The notes under the pieces were generated by a model, which saw only the letters and a list, made by a program, of their open reading frames with translations, had not been told where the DNA came from and did not search any database. Source: Streptomyces sp. NBC_00273 (GTDB taxonomy: Bacteria > Actinomycetota > Actinomycetes > Streptomycetales > Streptomycetaceae). Taken from it: a stretch of DNA of 64,000 nt. The stretch lies in the NCBI RefSeq assembly GCF_036178145.1, contig NZ_CP108067.1:8509001-8573000 (forward strand), in the 5' to 3' direction. Of this stretch, positions 1 through 8,189 are shown one piece after another; within the stretch, counting starts at the first letter, position 1, and every line of letters starts with the position of its first letter. A program made the position numbers and the translations under genes.

Positions 1-56
1 GGGTGCCGGCGATGACTGAGACCTCGGGCGGGTCTCCCGCCGCGGGCCCAGACTGA
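1..56 (+). CDS. possible 3' end of an upstream reading frame (partial)
   Basis: An open frame enters from the left edge and stops at the TGA at 54-56, five bases before the ABC ATPase start. Only about 17 codons are visible, so nothing can be said about function. The tight spacing and the lack of a good ribosome site before position 61 suggest the ATPase may be translationally coupled to this upstream gene. It could equally be a chance open frame. Confidence 0.25.
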   Translation, partial: VPAMTETSGGSPAAGPD

Positions 57-60
57 AACC

Positions 61-978
61 ATGCGCGACGGGCCGGTGATCGAGCTGACGGGGCTGACCA
101 AGAGGTACGGACCCGTGAGGGGAATCGACCGCCTCAGCCTCACGGTGGCACCGGGCGAGGTGTTCGGCTTCCTCGGGCCGAACGGCGCGGGGAAGACGAC
201 CACGCTGCGATGTCTCACCGGCCTGCTCCGGCCCAGCGGGGGACGGGTGCGGGTGCTCGGGCTGGACCCGATCGCCGACCACCGCCGCGTGACCCCGTAC
301 CTGGGCTACCTGCCGGGTGAACTGCGCCTGTACCCGGAACTCTCCGGGTCGGAAACGCTCGACCTGCTGGCGGCGCTGCAAGGAGCTCCGGTGCCCCGTC
401 GCAGCGAGCTGTGCGATCGGCTGGGGCTGACGCCCGCGGTCCTCACCCGCCCCGTCGGAGGTTACTCGCGGGGCATGAAGCAGAAGCTCGGGCTGGTGCA
501 GGCGATGCAGCACGATCCGCACCTGATGGTGCTCGACGAACCGACCGAGGGGCTCGACCCGTTGGTCCAGGAGACGTTCTTCGCCCTGCTGGGCGAGGCG
601 GCCGCAGCCGGACGCACCGTCCTGCTCTCCAGCCACGTCCTGCCGGAGGTGCAGCGTACGTGCGGGCGCGTGGCGATCATCCGGGACGGACGACTGGTCA
701 CGGTCCAGAGCGTGGCCGGCCTGCGCGAGGCCCGTGCCCGACGGATCAGGCTGTCCTTCGCGGACGGGCGGGGGGCACGGCCACTGGGCGGCGCCGAGCG
801 CTGGGCCCCGCACTGGCAGGGGGACCGGGTGGAGCTGCTCGTACCGCCGAGCGAGGTGGTGGGGGCCCTGCGCACCCTGCTCGCACTGGCGGTGGTCGAC
901 ATCACGGTGGAGGAGGCCGGGCTGGACGAGGCCTTCATGGACCTGTACCGCGACGGTGACGGGCGGGAGGAGCCGTGA
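61..978 (+). CDS. ABC transporter ATP-binding protein
   Basis: This 305-residue cytoplasmic nucleotide-binding subunit powers an ABC-2 type exporter. The Walker A motif GPNGAGKTT is at residues 39-47, the signature YSRGMKQKL is near 135-143, Walker B ending LDEP is near 158-161 and the switch histidine is in SSHVLPEV. The C-terminal 90 residues match the accessory tail of DrrA/CcmA-like exporters. The gene ends in GTGA, shared with the start of the permease, so the two are coupled and almost certainly form one complex. The substrate cannot be told from sequence; drug, lipid and peptide export are all possible. Confidence 0.93.
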   Translation: MRDGPVIELTGLTKRYGPVRGIDRLSLTVAPGEVFGFLGPNGAGKTTTLRCLTGLLRPSGGRVRVLGLDPIADHRRVTPYLGYLPGELRLYPELSGSETLDLLAALQGAPVPRRSELCDRLGLTPAVLTRPVGGYSRGMKQKLGLVQAMQHDPHLMVLDEPTEGLDPLVQETFFALLGEAAAAGRTVLLSSHVLPEVQRTCGRVAIIRDGRLVTVQSVAGLREARARRIRLSFADGRGARPLGGAERWAPHWQGDRVELLVPPSEVVGALRTLLALAVVDITVEEAGLDEAFMDLYRDGDGREEP

Positions 979-1796
979 GACGGCGGTGGCCGCTGTTGTG
1001 GCTCGCCCTGTACCGGCGGCGCCGGATGCTGGTCGCCCTGCTCGTCGGCATGGTCGTCTTCGAGGCGCTTATCGTGGTGGTCGCCCATGCGATTCCTCCG
1101 GGGCAGCTCTTCTCGGCGGGCGGGAAGGGACCGCCCTCGGCCTACCGGGCGTTCAGCGGGTCCAGCGGTGACGTGTCGATCGCCAGCTACGCCGGGCTGC
1201 TGGGCGCCGGCCTCACGCACCCGTTCTGGATCGCCATGCAGCTCACCGCGATCGGTTCGCTCGCCGCGGCCGCCGTGGCGGCGGACGTGGAGTCCGGGAC
1301 CGTGGAGCTGGTGATGGTGCGGCCCGTCAGCCGGACCCGGCTGCTGACCGAACGGACCGCCGCCCTGGTGCTCGCGGCGTTGGCCCTGAACGCGGCTGCG
1401 ACCCTCACGGTGGCGGTGGGGGTGGCGCTGTCACCGGACATCCGCCGTGCGGTGCCGATCGGCGGGGTGTTCGCCGCAGGGGTCATGGGCCTCGGCTTCG
1501 CCCTGTGCCTGATCGGGCCGGCGATGGCCGTATCGGCCGGGGGACGACGACGGGCCCAGGTGATCGGCGCGACCATCGCGATCGGAGCCGTGGGATTCGC
1601 CGTCAACTTCATCGCGCTGGCGTGGGGGCCGGCGGCCCCGCTCAGGTTCCTCAGCCCGTTCCACTACTACGCCCCCGGCGACGCCCTGGCAGGAGGCGGC
1701 GTGCTCTGGCCCCAGCTCGGGATCCTGGTCGGCGTGGGGACGCTGGGCGTCCTGCTGGCCGATGTGCTGCTCCGGCGCCGCGATCTCGCGCCCTGA
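975..1796 (+). CDS. ABC-2 type transporter permease
   Basis: This 273-residue integral membrane protein starts with GTG inside the GTGA overlap with the ATPase stop. It has an Arg-rich N-terminus (MRRRWPLLW) followed by about six hydrophobic segments. The first is near residues 18-38, and others lie around 95-115, 135-155, 165-185, 195-215 and 245-265. This is the usual layout of an ABC-2 permease with N- and C-termini inside. The segment VESGTVELVMVRPVSRTRLL is the typical cytoplasmic coupling region. It forms the transport channel with the ATPase at 61-978. Substrate unknown. Confidence 0.9.
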   Translation: MRRRWPLLWLALYRRRRMLVALLVGMVVFEALIVVVAHAIPPGQLFSAGGKGPPSAYRAFSGSSGDVSIASYAGLLGAGLTHPFWIAMQLTAIGSLAAAAVAADVESGTVELVMVRPVSRTRLLTERTAALVLAALALNAAATLTVAVGVALSPDIRRAVPIGGVFAAGVMGLGFALCLIGPAMAVSAGGRRRAQVIGATIAIGAVGFAVNFIALAWGPAAPLRFLSPFHYYAPGDALAGGGVLWPQLGILVGVGTLGVLLADVLLRRRDLAP

Positions 1797-1874
1797 ACGG
1801 AGCCGCAACGAAGCGGAGCGCAACGAACCGCGTGCCAAGGGGGGCATCCGCCGCCTTCCCCGCCCCCGGACTCC

Positions 1875-2867
1875 CTACTCCCGGATCTCCAGTACCTCGG
1901 TCACCGGGCGGCGGGGCGTGGCGGGCCCTACGGGTCCGTAGCCGAGGCGGATGACCATCTGTACGTGTCCCATGGCCGCGACCGGATCACGGACCGTCCA
2001 CCGCAGCTCGGGCCATTCCAGGGGCTGGGACGTCATCGAGGTGGCCAGGCCGTCGGCCGTGGCCTGGAGCAGGACGCGCTCCATCGCCTGGCCGCCGTGC
2101 AGCCAGTCGATCCTCGTGTCCCCCGAGGTGCTGAGCAGGGCCAGCTGCGGCCGCTTCTCGAACACGGCCCAGCCGCGATCCGGCACCGGCCCGGCTCGAC
2201 CGAAGTCGCGTACGGGTGCGGGGCCTGCGGAACTCTTCGGTCCGAACGCGGCGGCGGGAATGCCGTCGCGACGCCTTCCCGGAGCGCCCTGCACGGGGGA
2301 GGCCCAGGCCGCGGTCTCCGCCCGGACGAGCGGATCGATCTCCTCGCGGTGTTCTGCGTCCCGGACCAGGCCGAGCACGGTGTCCATGTGCCACGCGTCC
2401 GGGACGGTCAGCCGGCAGCCCTCCAAGCGGGCCGCGGCCACCAGGCCGTCCAGCAGTGCGGAGGGTACCGGCTCGTCGCCGAAGGGGTACCGGCTGGTGC
2501 GGCGGCGCCGGACGGCGCCGTGCAGGGAGGCCAACGGATGGTCCTCCCCCGCCGTTTCGTCGACGGCCACCGTGGCGAGCAGCCACGGTTCGCAGTCGTC
2601 CGGCAAGAGCCGTACGCGGACGGGGAGGCCGTTCCGGGCCGCGGACACGCGCAGGTTGAACAGCGCCGCGGCGCAACCGAGGTGGAGGGCACGGTGGTTC
2701 GGGTCGGTCCGCGTCATGGCGCGGTCCGGATCGCCGTACAGGGCCAGGGTTCCGCTACCCGCACGGAACACGAACTTCCAAGGCTGGGCGTTGTGCATGG
2801 ACGGGGCGGTGACGGCGTCGTCGACGAGCCGGGCCACGGTGGCGGGGTCGAGAGGTGTGGCGGTCAT
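1875..2867 (-). CDS. Acg-family nitroreductase-like flavoprotein
   Basis: This 330-residue protein resembles the Acg/Rv2032 group, which are FMN-binding nitroreductase homologues strongly induced under hypoxia in mycobacteria. The N-terminal AVTAPSMHNAQPWKF is the conserved FMN/substrate segment. The fold looks like two nitroreductase halves in one chain, which is typical of Acg proteins. Some Acg proteins sequester flavin rather than reduce nitro compounds, so the activity is uncertain. Its ATG overlaps the TGA of the CBS protein at 2864-3499 (ATGA), so it is the last gene of a three-gene leftward operon of dormancy-type genes. Confidence 0.88.
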   Translation of the reverse strand: MTATPLDPATVARLVDDAVTAPSMHNAQPWKFVFRAGSGTLALYGDPDRAMTRTDPNHRALHLGCAAALFNLRVSAARNGLPVRVRLLPDDCEPWLLATVAVDETAGEDHPLASLHGAVRRRRTSRYPFGDEPVPSALLDGLVAAARLEGCRLTVPDAWHMDTVLGLVRDAEHREEIDPLVRAETAAWASPVQGAPGRRRDGIPAAAFGPKSSAGPAPVRDFGRAGPVPDRGWAVFEKRPQLALLSTSGDTRIDWLHGGQAMERVLLQATADGLATSMTSQPLEWPELRWTVRDPVAAMGHVQMVIRLGYGPVGPATPRRPVTEVLEIRE

Positions 2868-3499
2868 GGGACTGGTCCTGTCTGTGCGGCCTCGTTCGTG
2901 CTGGGTGCCGGGGTGGTGAAGTCCGCCTTGACGTCCACGACGCCCGGTACGCTGCCGGCGGCGCGCACGACGACGTCCTCCATCGCCGGGTCCGGCAGCG
3001 ATCCGTGCAGGTAGGCGACGCCGTTGGCCACATGGACGTACACCTCGACGGAACCGTGCGGGACCAGCTGGTACGCGATCAGCTCGCGGACCTCGGCGCC
3101 GATGTCAGGGTCGGGGCGCAGGAAGACCTTGAGCAGGTCGCCGCGACTGACGACGCCGGCGAGGCGACCGTCGCCGTCGACCACGGGAAGGCGCTTGAGG
3201 TGTCTGCGGGCCATCAAACGCGCCGCGGTGGGGATGGTGGCCCCTCTCGTGACGGTCACGGCCGGGCGGGTCATCAGCTGCTCGGCGGTGGTGTCGTGGG
3301 CCGCGCCGGGGCCTTGGGCCGTGATCAGCAGGTCGGCTTCGGAGACGACGCCGGCCACCTTTCCGTCCTCGGCCAGGACGGGGAGCGCACTGACGTTCCA
3401 CATCCGCAGCGCTTCCACGACGTCCTTGAACGCGGTTCCCCGCTCGACGGAGATCGCGGCGTGCGTCATGACGTCCTCGACGGTGCGCAGGTGCTTCAT
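2864..3499 (-). CDS. CBS-pair and BON domain protein
   Basis: This is a 211-residue protein. The start at 3499 (MKHLRTVEDVMT) is chosen over longer open frames because AAAGGAG sits at correct spacing before it and because homologues begin with a DVMT motif. Two CBS repeats occupy about residues 5-60 and 75-135 (GVVSEADLL and GVVSRGDLLKVF). A BON-like domain follows at about 145-205 (VEVYVHVANGVAYLHGSL). CBS pairs bind adenine nucleotides and BON domains may contact membranes, so this is probably an energy or redox sensor. It lies 34 bp after the CBS protein at 3534-4259 and is coupled to the nitroreductase. Confidence 0.88.
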   Translation of the reverse strand: MKHLRTVEDVMTHAAISVERGTAFKDVVEALRMWNVSALPVLAEDGKVAGVVSEADLLITAQGPGAAHDTTAEQLMTRPAVTVTRGATIPTAARLMARRHLKRLPVVDGDGRLAGVVSRGDLLKVFLRPDPDIGAEVRELIAYQLVPHGSVEVYVHVANGVAYLHGSLPDPAMEDVVVRAAGSVPGVVDVKADFTTPAPSTNEAAQTGPVP

Positions 3500-3533
3500 G
3501 GCTGCGACTCCTTTCGTGCGGTCCGGCCCCGCA

Positions 3534-4259
3534 TCACCACGGCATCGCGCGGCGGGCGTGGTCGGCGTGAGTGGTTGCCGTGTCGTCGGTGCGCGCGGTG
3601 ACCCGTGATGCCACCGCGACGACCCCGTCGAGGCGTTCGACGAGGCTGAGCAGCGCAGCGAGCTGACTCCGCAGCTCGACACGGCCGTCCAGGGTGACGA
3701 TGCCGTCCACCACGTGGACCTCGACGTCATCGGCCGGCACGCCCAGTACCTCCACGAGGACCTCGTCGGTGACGCGTCGGCGTATCTCGGAGTCCGGGCG
3801 CAGGAACGTGCGGAGCAGGTCCCGGCGGGTGACGATGCCGACGAGCCGGTCCTCCACGTCCACGACGGGGAGGCGTTCGATGCTCCGACGGGTCATCAGC
3901 CGCGCGGCGTCGGCCACCGTGTCTTCGGCGTGGACGGTGACCGCGGGCGAGGACATGACGTCGCCCGCGGTGGGCGGTCCCGTCTCCGAGCCGTTCCACC
4001 GGGAGGAGTGCAGGCCCTCTGAGCGGAGGTCCCCTGAGCGGAGGTCCTCTGAGTGGGGGTCCTCTGAGTGGGGGCTCGCCGTGTGGGCCAGCAGGTCCGT
4101 CTGGGAAACGACGCCCACCACGCGGTCCTCGTCGTCCAGGACGGGGACTCCCGAGATGTCGTACTGGGCGAGGAGCTTCGCGACGTCCTTGAAGGCCGTG
4201 ACCGGGGCCACGGAGACGACCTCGTCGGTCATCAGGTCCGCCACCTTGATGCGCTTCAT
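3534..4259 (-). CDS. CBS-pair and BON domain protein with repeat linker
   Basis: This is a 241-residue paralogue of the protein at 2864-3499. It starts at 4259 (MKRIKVADLMTDEVV) after AGGAGGG; longer in-frame starts read through promoter sequence. CBS1 is at about residues 8-62 and CBS2 at about 92-150 (GIVTRRDLLRTFLRP). The BON tail (VEVHVVDGIVTLDG) is at about 168-230. The linker between the CBS repeats holds four pentapeptides (SEDPH-like) encoded by a 15-bp tandem repeat at 4018-4077. It is the first gene of the leftward operon and is divergent from the universal stress genes, with a shared promoter region. Confidence 0.87.
   Translation of the reverse strand: MKRIKVADLMTDEVVSVAPVTAFKDVAKLLAQYDISGVPVLDDEDRVVGVVSQTDLLAHTASPHSEDPHSEDLRSGDLRSEGLHSSRWNGSETGPPTAGDVMSSPAVTVHAEDTVADAARLMTRRSIERLPVVDVEDRLVGIVTRRDLLRTFLRPDSEIRRRVTDEVLVEVLGVPADDVEVHVVDGIVTLDGRVELRSQLAALLSLVERLDGVVAVASRVTARTDDTATTHADHARRAMPW
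4018..4077. repeat. 15-bp tandem repeat, four copies, in a CBS-protein linker
   Basis: Four back-to-back 15-bp units of the form TCTGAGYGGRGGTCC lie inside the CBS gene. They keep its frame and add five residues each to the inter-CBS linker. The two left units and the two right units differ at the same sites, which suggests stepwise duplication. Confidence 0.9.
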
Positions 4260-4508
4260 GAGGCCCTCCTGCTCTGCCGCGCCGCGCGAGGCTGGTGTCC
4301 GATGTCGGGTGTGCCCCCACCCTCCACCGACCCCCGCCCACGGATCGAGGGCCGAACGGTCCCGTCCCGGGCCGCAACGGTCCCGGACGACCCGGAGGAC
4401 GATGGGGACCTTTGGCCCCCTCGGCTGTCCCGGGCGGCCCTCTTCCCGGCGCACCGACGGTGGCAGCGTGAGTGGTGTCCTTCATCGGATCCTCTGTTGG
4501 GAGGAATC
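4260..4508. promoter_or_regulatory. divergent promoter region with a DevR-like box
   Basis: This 249-bp gap separates the leftward CBS/CBS/nitroreductase operon from the rightward stress-protein genes. At 4403-4420 it holds TGGGGACCTTTGGCCCCC, a near-palindrome of form GGGNCC-N3-GGNCCC. This is close to the mycobacterial DosR box core (GGGACT-WW-AGTCCC) but not identical to it. A similar element occurs at 10212-10226. Binding by the regulator at 8190-8897 is inferred. The Shine-Dalgarno GGGAGGAAT before 4509 is strong. Confidence 0.55.
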
Positions 4509-5417
4509 GTGGAAAACACATTCCGCACCCCGGACACCAGCTCGGTCATTGTCGGCGTGGACGGCTCGGAGTCGGCGCGCAGCGCCGCCCAGTGGGCTGC
4601 CGAGGAGGCGGTGCGCCGTGACCGTCCCCTCCACATCGTCTACGGGGCCGACACCGACGGCAGGACCCTGTACCTGACGGCGGAAACCGTCGAAATGGTC
4701 CGCTTCAACGGTCGTGAGCTGCTGGACGACACGGCGAAGGCCGTGGCGGTCGAGTACCCCGGCCTGAACGTGACCACCGAGTTCAGCCGGGCGGACGCCG
4801 TCACCGCCCTGCACCGGGCCGCAGGTCTCCACGGCACGGTCGTGGTGGGCAACCGGGGCCTGGGCGGATTCCACTCCCTCCTGCTCGGATCGGTGGGGCT
4901 GGGCACCGCGGCCATCGCCATGACCCCCGTCATCGTCGTCCGGGGCAACCACGGGGCCGAGGAGACCGGCACGGTCCTCGCCGCCGTGCGCGACGAGCAC
5001 GACGTCCAGATCGCCCGGTACGCCGCCCGGGAAGCCGAGCTGCGCAAGGCCTCCCTGCGGCTGCTGCACGTGTGGAACATCCTCCAGTCCGTCGGCGAGG
5101 TGGTCAGCATGCTCGACGGCGTCGACGAGATCGCGAGCGGGCACGAAGAGACCCTGCGGGCCGCCACGGACGTGATCCGCGGCGAATTCCCCGACCTGGA
5201 CGTGCAGGCCGACGCGGAGAAGAGCATCTCCGTCGCCGGAGTCCTGGTCGAGGCGTCCCGCCACGCCGACCTGCTCGTCATGGGCGGCCGCCGGGCGCCC
5301 GGGCCCCTCGGGCTCGCCCCCAACCTGGGCAAGGCCACGCACAGCCTGCTGCACCACGCGCACTGCCCCGTCCTCCTCATCCCCCGGACCGGCAGCGATT
5401 TCGGGAGCCGGGCGTGA
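4509..5417 (+). CDS. tandem universal stress protein
   Basis: This 302-residue protein has two UspA domains, at about residues 12-155 and 160-298. The start is GTG at 4509 (VENTFRTPDT) behind GGGAGGAATC. Domain 1 opens with VIVGVDGSESARSA and has the ATP-binding pattern G-x2-G-x9-G-S in GNRGLGGFHSLLLGSV. In domain 2 the equivalent stretch (GGRRAPGPLGLAPNLG) is degenerate, so probably only domain 1 binds ATP well. Tandem Usps of this type are core DosR-regulon members in mycobacteria. Its stop overlaps the GTG of the next Usp gene (GTGA). Confidence 0.92.
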   Translation: MENTFRTPDTSSVIVGVDGSESARSAAQWAAEEAVRRDRPLHIVYGADTDGRTLYLTAETVEMVRFNGRELLDDTAKAVAVEYPGLNVTTEFSRADAVTALHRAAGLHGTVVVGNRGLGGFHSLLLGSVGLGTAAIAMTPVIVVRGNHGAEETGTVLAAVRDEHDVQIARYAAREAELRKASLRLLHVWNILQSVGEVVSMLDGVDEIASGHEETLRAATDVIRGEFPDLDVQADAEKSISVAGVLVEASRHADLLVMGGRRAPGPLGLAPNLGKATHSLLHHAHCPVLLIPRTGSDFGSRA

Positions 5418-6295
5418 ACGGCCACCAGCCGGGAAGGCACGGCATCGTCGTGGGCATCGACCCGGATCGGGAGTGGCACCTTCCGCTGGCCTGGGCCGCC
5501 GACGAAGCCCACCGGCGCAGGCTCCCGCTGCGCCTGGTCCTCGCGGTACCGCCCCGGCACGAAACCCATCACGTCGGCGACGCTCCCGGGCAGAACGACA
5601 CCCCCGACCGGATCGCCCTGCGGCGGGCCGCGGCCGACCTGCTCGAAGCGGCATGCGACTGGGTGCGCGCCCGCCACCCCGAGGTGAGCGTCACGGGCGA
5701 GCTGCTGGGAGGTTCTCCCGCCCGGGTCCTGGGCGGCGCGGCTCGGGACGCCCGCATGATCGTCCTGGGCTCCCGGCACCTGAGCCGCACCGCGGAGTTC
5801 TTCAGCGCCGGCTCGCTCGTGGTGCCCGTCACCGCCCAGGCCCGTTGCCCGGTCGTCGTCGTGGGCGACGCCGAGCACATCAGCCAGCAGCCGCCCTACG
5901 TCGTCGTGGGGATCGACGGCAGCCCGTCCGCCACGGACGCGCTGGCCTTCGCCTTCGACGAGGCCGACCTCCGGGGGGCGACGCTGCGCGTCGTCCACGC
6001 GTGGCAGCCGCCGCTGATCATGCTGGACGCCGAGGAGGAGGCACTGCGGGCCCGGCACACCCTGCTCTCCGAGGCCACCGCCGGCCTGTCCGAGAAGTAC
6101 CCGGACGTGCACGTGACGCACGAGGTCCTCACCGGCCACCCGGTCGAGGAACTGGCCCGGGCCGCCGAGCACGCCCTGGCCGTCGTCGTGGGCCGTCGCG
6201 GTCGCGGCGGATACACCGGCATGCGGATCGGCTCCGTCGTCCACGGCCTCCTGCACCGGGCGCACTGCCCGGTGATCACCGTACCCACCGGCTGA
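5414..6295 (+). CDS. tandem universal stress protein (second copy)
   Basis: This 293-residue protein starts at GTG 5414, overlapping the previous stop by 4 bp. It again has two UspA domains (about 9-150 and 158-292). The situation is reversed from its neighbour. Domain 1 (VLGSRHLSRTAEFFSAGS) departs from the ATP-binding consensus, whereas domain 2 (VVGRRGRGGYTGMRIGSV) has it intact. The two proteins may therefore have complementary functional halves, which is an inference. It lies upstream of the sensor kinase gene, separated by a 157-bp gap with short repeats. Confidence 0.91.
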   Translation: MNGHQPGRHGIVVGIDPDREWHLPLAWAADEAHRRRLPLRLVLAVPPRHETHHVGDAPGQNDTPDRIALRRAAADLLEAACDWVRARHPEVSVTGELLGGSPARVLGGAARDARMIVLGSRHLSRTAEFFSAGSLVVPVTAQARCPVVVVGDAEHISQQPPYVVVGIDGSPSATDALAFAFDEADLRGATLRVVHAWQPPLIMLDAEEEALRARHTLLSEATAGLSEKYPDVHVTHEVLTGHPVEELARAAEHALAVVVGRRGRGGYTGMRIGSVVHGLLHRAHCPVITVPTG

Positions 6296-6314
6296 CGCGG
6301 GCCGAGGCCGACTG

Positions 6315-6356
6315 CTGACTGCTGACCGCTGACCGCTGACCGCCGACCGCCGATCG
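6315..6356. repeat. 7-bp tandem repeat (CTGACCG-like, six copies)
   Basis: Six imperfect heptamers (CTGACTG, three CTGACCG, CCGACCG, CCGATCG) run in series in the gap between the second stress-protein gene and the sensor kinase gene. They may be a slippage tract or a spaced binding array in the kinase promoter. No other element is visible in this gap. Confidence 0.8.
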
Positions 6357-6452
6357 GCCCGGTACGGTCGCGACGAGTGGGAAGGTCCTCCGGCCCGGAG
6401 CTACGGTGGAGGCGACGACCCCGTCGCCCTCGTTGCCGGCCGGAGGTGGGGC

Positions 6453-8183
6453 ATGAGCGCATGCGATCAGCCCGCCCGGAGCGGTGTGCCGCGCCTGCGC
6501 CTCGACGAGCTGCTGGACGAGCTCCAGGTGCGGATCGACGAGGTCAGGGGCACCCGCGACCGGCTGAACGGCCTGCTGGAAGCCGTCATGTCGGTGGGCC
6601 GGGAACTCGACCTCCCCCAGGTGCTGCGCGGCATCGTCGAGGCAGCCGTGCTGCTCGTGGACGCCGAGTACGGGGCCCTGGGCGTCATCGGGGACGACAA
6701 GAAGCTGGCCGAGTTCCTGCCCGTCGGCGTCAGCGACGGCCTCCGCGCACAGATCGGGGACCTGCCCTCCGGCCACGGCATCCTCGGCGAGCTGATCCGC
6801 CACCCCGAGCCGCTCCGGCTGTCGGAGCTGTCCGAGCACCCCGCCTCGTACGGCTTCCCGGCCCACCACCCGCCGATGCACTCCTTCCTCGGAGTCCCGA
6901 TCCGGGTCCGCGAGGAGGTCTTCGGCAACCTCTACCTGACCGAGAAGCGCGGCGGGGCCGAGTTCGACGCCGAGGACGAGGCGGTGCTGTCGACCCTCGC
7001 CGTCGCAGCCGGCATCGCCATCGAGAACGCCCGGCTCTTCGAGGAGGTCCGGCTGCGCGAGCGCTGGCTGGAGGCCGGCTCCGACATCACCAGCGCCCTG
7101 CTCTCCGGAGCACCCGAGGACGAGGTCCTCCAGGGCGTGCTGGAGCGGGCCAAGGACATCACCAGCGCCGATTCGGGCGTCTTCTACCTGCTCGGCTCCG
7201 CCGGCGAGCTGAGGGGCTCACTCGCCCTCGGGGAGGCGGCCGAGGCGCACCGCGGGATCGTCCTGCCCAGCACCCGGGGCACCCTCGCCGAGGCCGCGCT
7301 GGGCCGCGACGGCCTCATCACGGTCCCCGACGTGGCAACGGACGAGCGCGTGACCGTGCAACCGGAGAGGTGGACGGGCTTCGGCCCGGCGGTCGCCGTC
7401 ACCGTCGGCACCAAGGAGCGGCTCAGCGGCGTCCTGATCCTGGCCCGCCGGCACGGTCGCCCCCAGTTCGCCGCTGCCGAAGTCGCCGCGCTGCCGGGGT
7501 TCGCGGGTCAGGCCGCCCTCGCCCTGGAGCTCGCCGACCGGCGCCGCGACGCCGAGCAGATGAGCCTGCTGGAGGATCACGACCGCATCGCCCGCGACCT
7601 GCACGACCTGGCCATCCAGCGCCTCTTCGCCACCGGCATGACCCTCCAGAGCGCACAGCGCTTCGTCGACCACCCCCAGGCGTCCGAACGCCTCGCGCGC
7701 GCCGTGGACGACCTGGACGCCACCATCAAGATCATCCGCTCCACCATCTTCGGGCTCCGCGAGCACGGGGCCCCCGGCGAGGCGTCCACCCTGCGCACCC
7801 GCCTCGTCCGGGCCCTGGACGAGGCCGCTGCGGTCCTGGGCTTCGCCCCGGCCCTGCGGATGGAGGGGCTGATCGACACCGACGTACCGTCGGCCGTTGC
7901 GGGGGAGGCCCTCGCCGTGGTGGGGGAAGCCCTCACCAACGTCGCCCGCCATGCCCGGGCCACACGGGCAGAGGTCTCGATCGCCGCGGCCGGGGGGAAC
8001 CTGACGATCACCGTGACCGACAACGGCGTCGGGATGTCCGCGGGCGGCCGGCACAGCGGGCTGCGCAACCTGGCAGAGCGTGCCGAAAGGCTGGGCGGCC
8101 GGATGGAGGTCGCAGGGAGGGACGACGGGGAGCGGGGCACCTGCCTGGAGTGGAAGGTGCCACTGGCCCCTCCGAGGAGGTGA
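6453..8183 (+). CDS. devS: DevS-like two-component sensor histidine kinase (GAF-GAF)
   Basis: This 576-residue cytoplasmic kinase has no membrane segments. GAF-A spans about residues 55-195, GAF-B about 220-360, a HisKA_3 dimerisation domain about 370-440 and an HATPase domain about 465-572. The phospho-acceptor is His384 in DRIARDLHDLAIQRLF, and the ATP-lid region reads GLRNLAERAERLGGRM. GAF-A contains FPAHHPPMHSFLGVPIRVRE, close to the segment of mycobacterial DevS/DosT that carries the proximal haem histidine (here His138 or His139), so O2/NO/CO or redox sensing by haem is likely. Start ATG 6453 follows GGAGGTGGGGC. The gene converges on the regulator gene, whose stop is 6 bp away. It corresponds to OsdK-type kinases of Streptomyces. 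Confidence 0.92.
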   Translation: MSACDQPARSGVPRLRLDELLDELQVRIDEVRGTRDRLNGLLEAVMSVGRELDLPQVLRGIVEAAVLLVDAEYGALGVIGDDKKLAEFLPVGVSDGLRAQIGDLPSGHGILGELIRHPEPLRLSELSEHPASYGFPAHHPPMHSFLGVPIRVREEVFGNLYLTEKRGGAEFDAEDEAVLSTLAVAAGIAIENARLFEEVRLRERWLEAGSDITSALLSGAPEDEVLQGVLERAKDITSADSGVFYLLGSAGELRGSLALGEAAEAHRGIVLPSTRGTLAEAALGRDGLITVPDVATDERVTVQPERWTGFGPAVAVTVGTKERLSGVLILARRHGRPQFAAAEVAALPGFAGQAALALELADRRRDAEQMSLLEDHDRIARDLHDLAIQRLFATGMTLQSAQRFVDHPQASERLARAVDDLDATIKIIRSTIFGLREHGAPGEASTLRTRLVRALDEAAAVLGFAPALRMEGLIDTDVPSAVAGEALAVVGEALTNVARHARATRAEVSIAAAGGNLTITVTDNGVGMSAGGRHSGLRNLAERAERLGGRMEVAGRDDGERGTCLEWKVPLAPPRR

Positions 8184-8189
8184 CCGTCG

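Noticed and set aside
2866..2880. GGGACTGGTCC as a DosR-type box
   Set aside because: It lies inside the coding end of a CBS gene, at an operon junction rather than a promoter, and is too short to be convincing.
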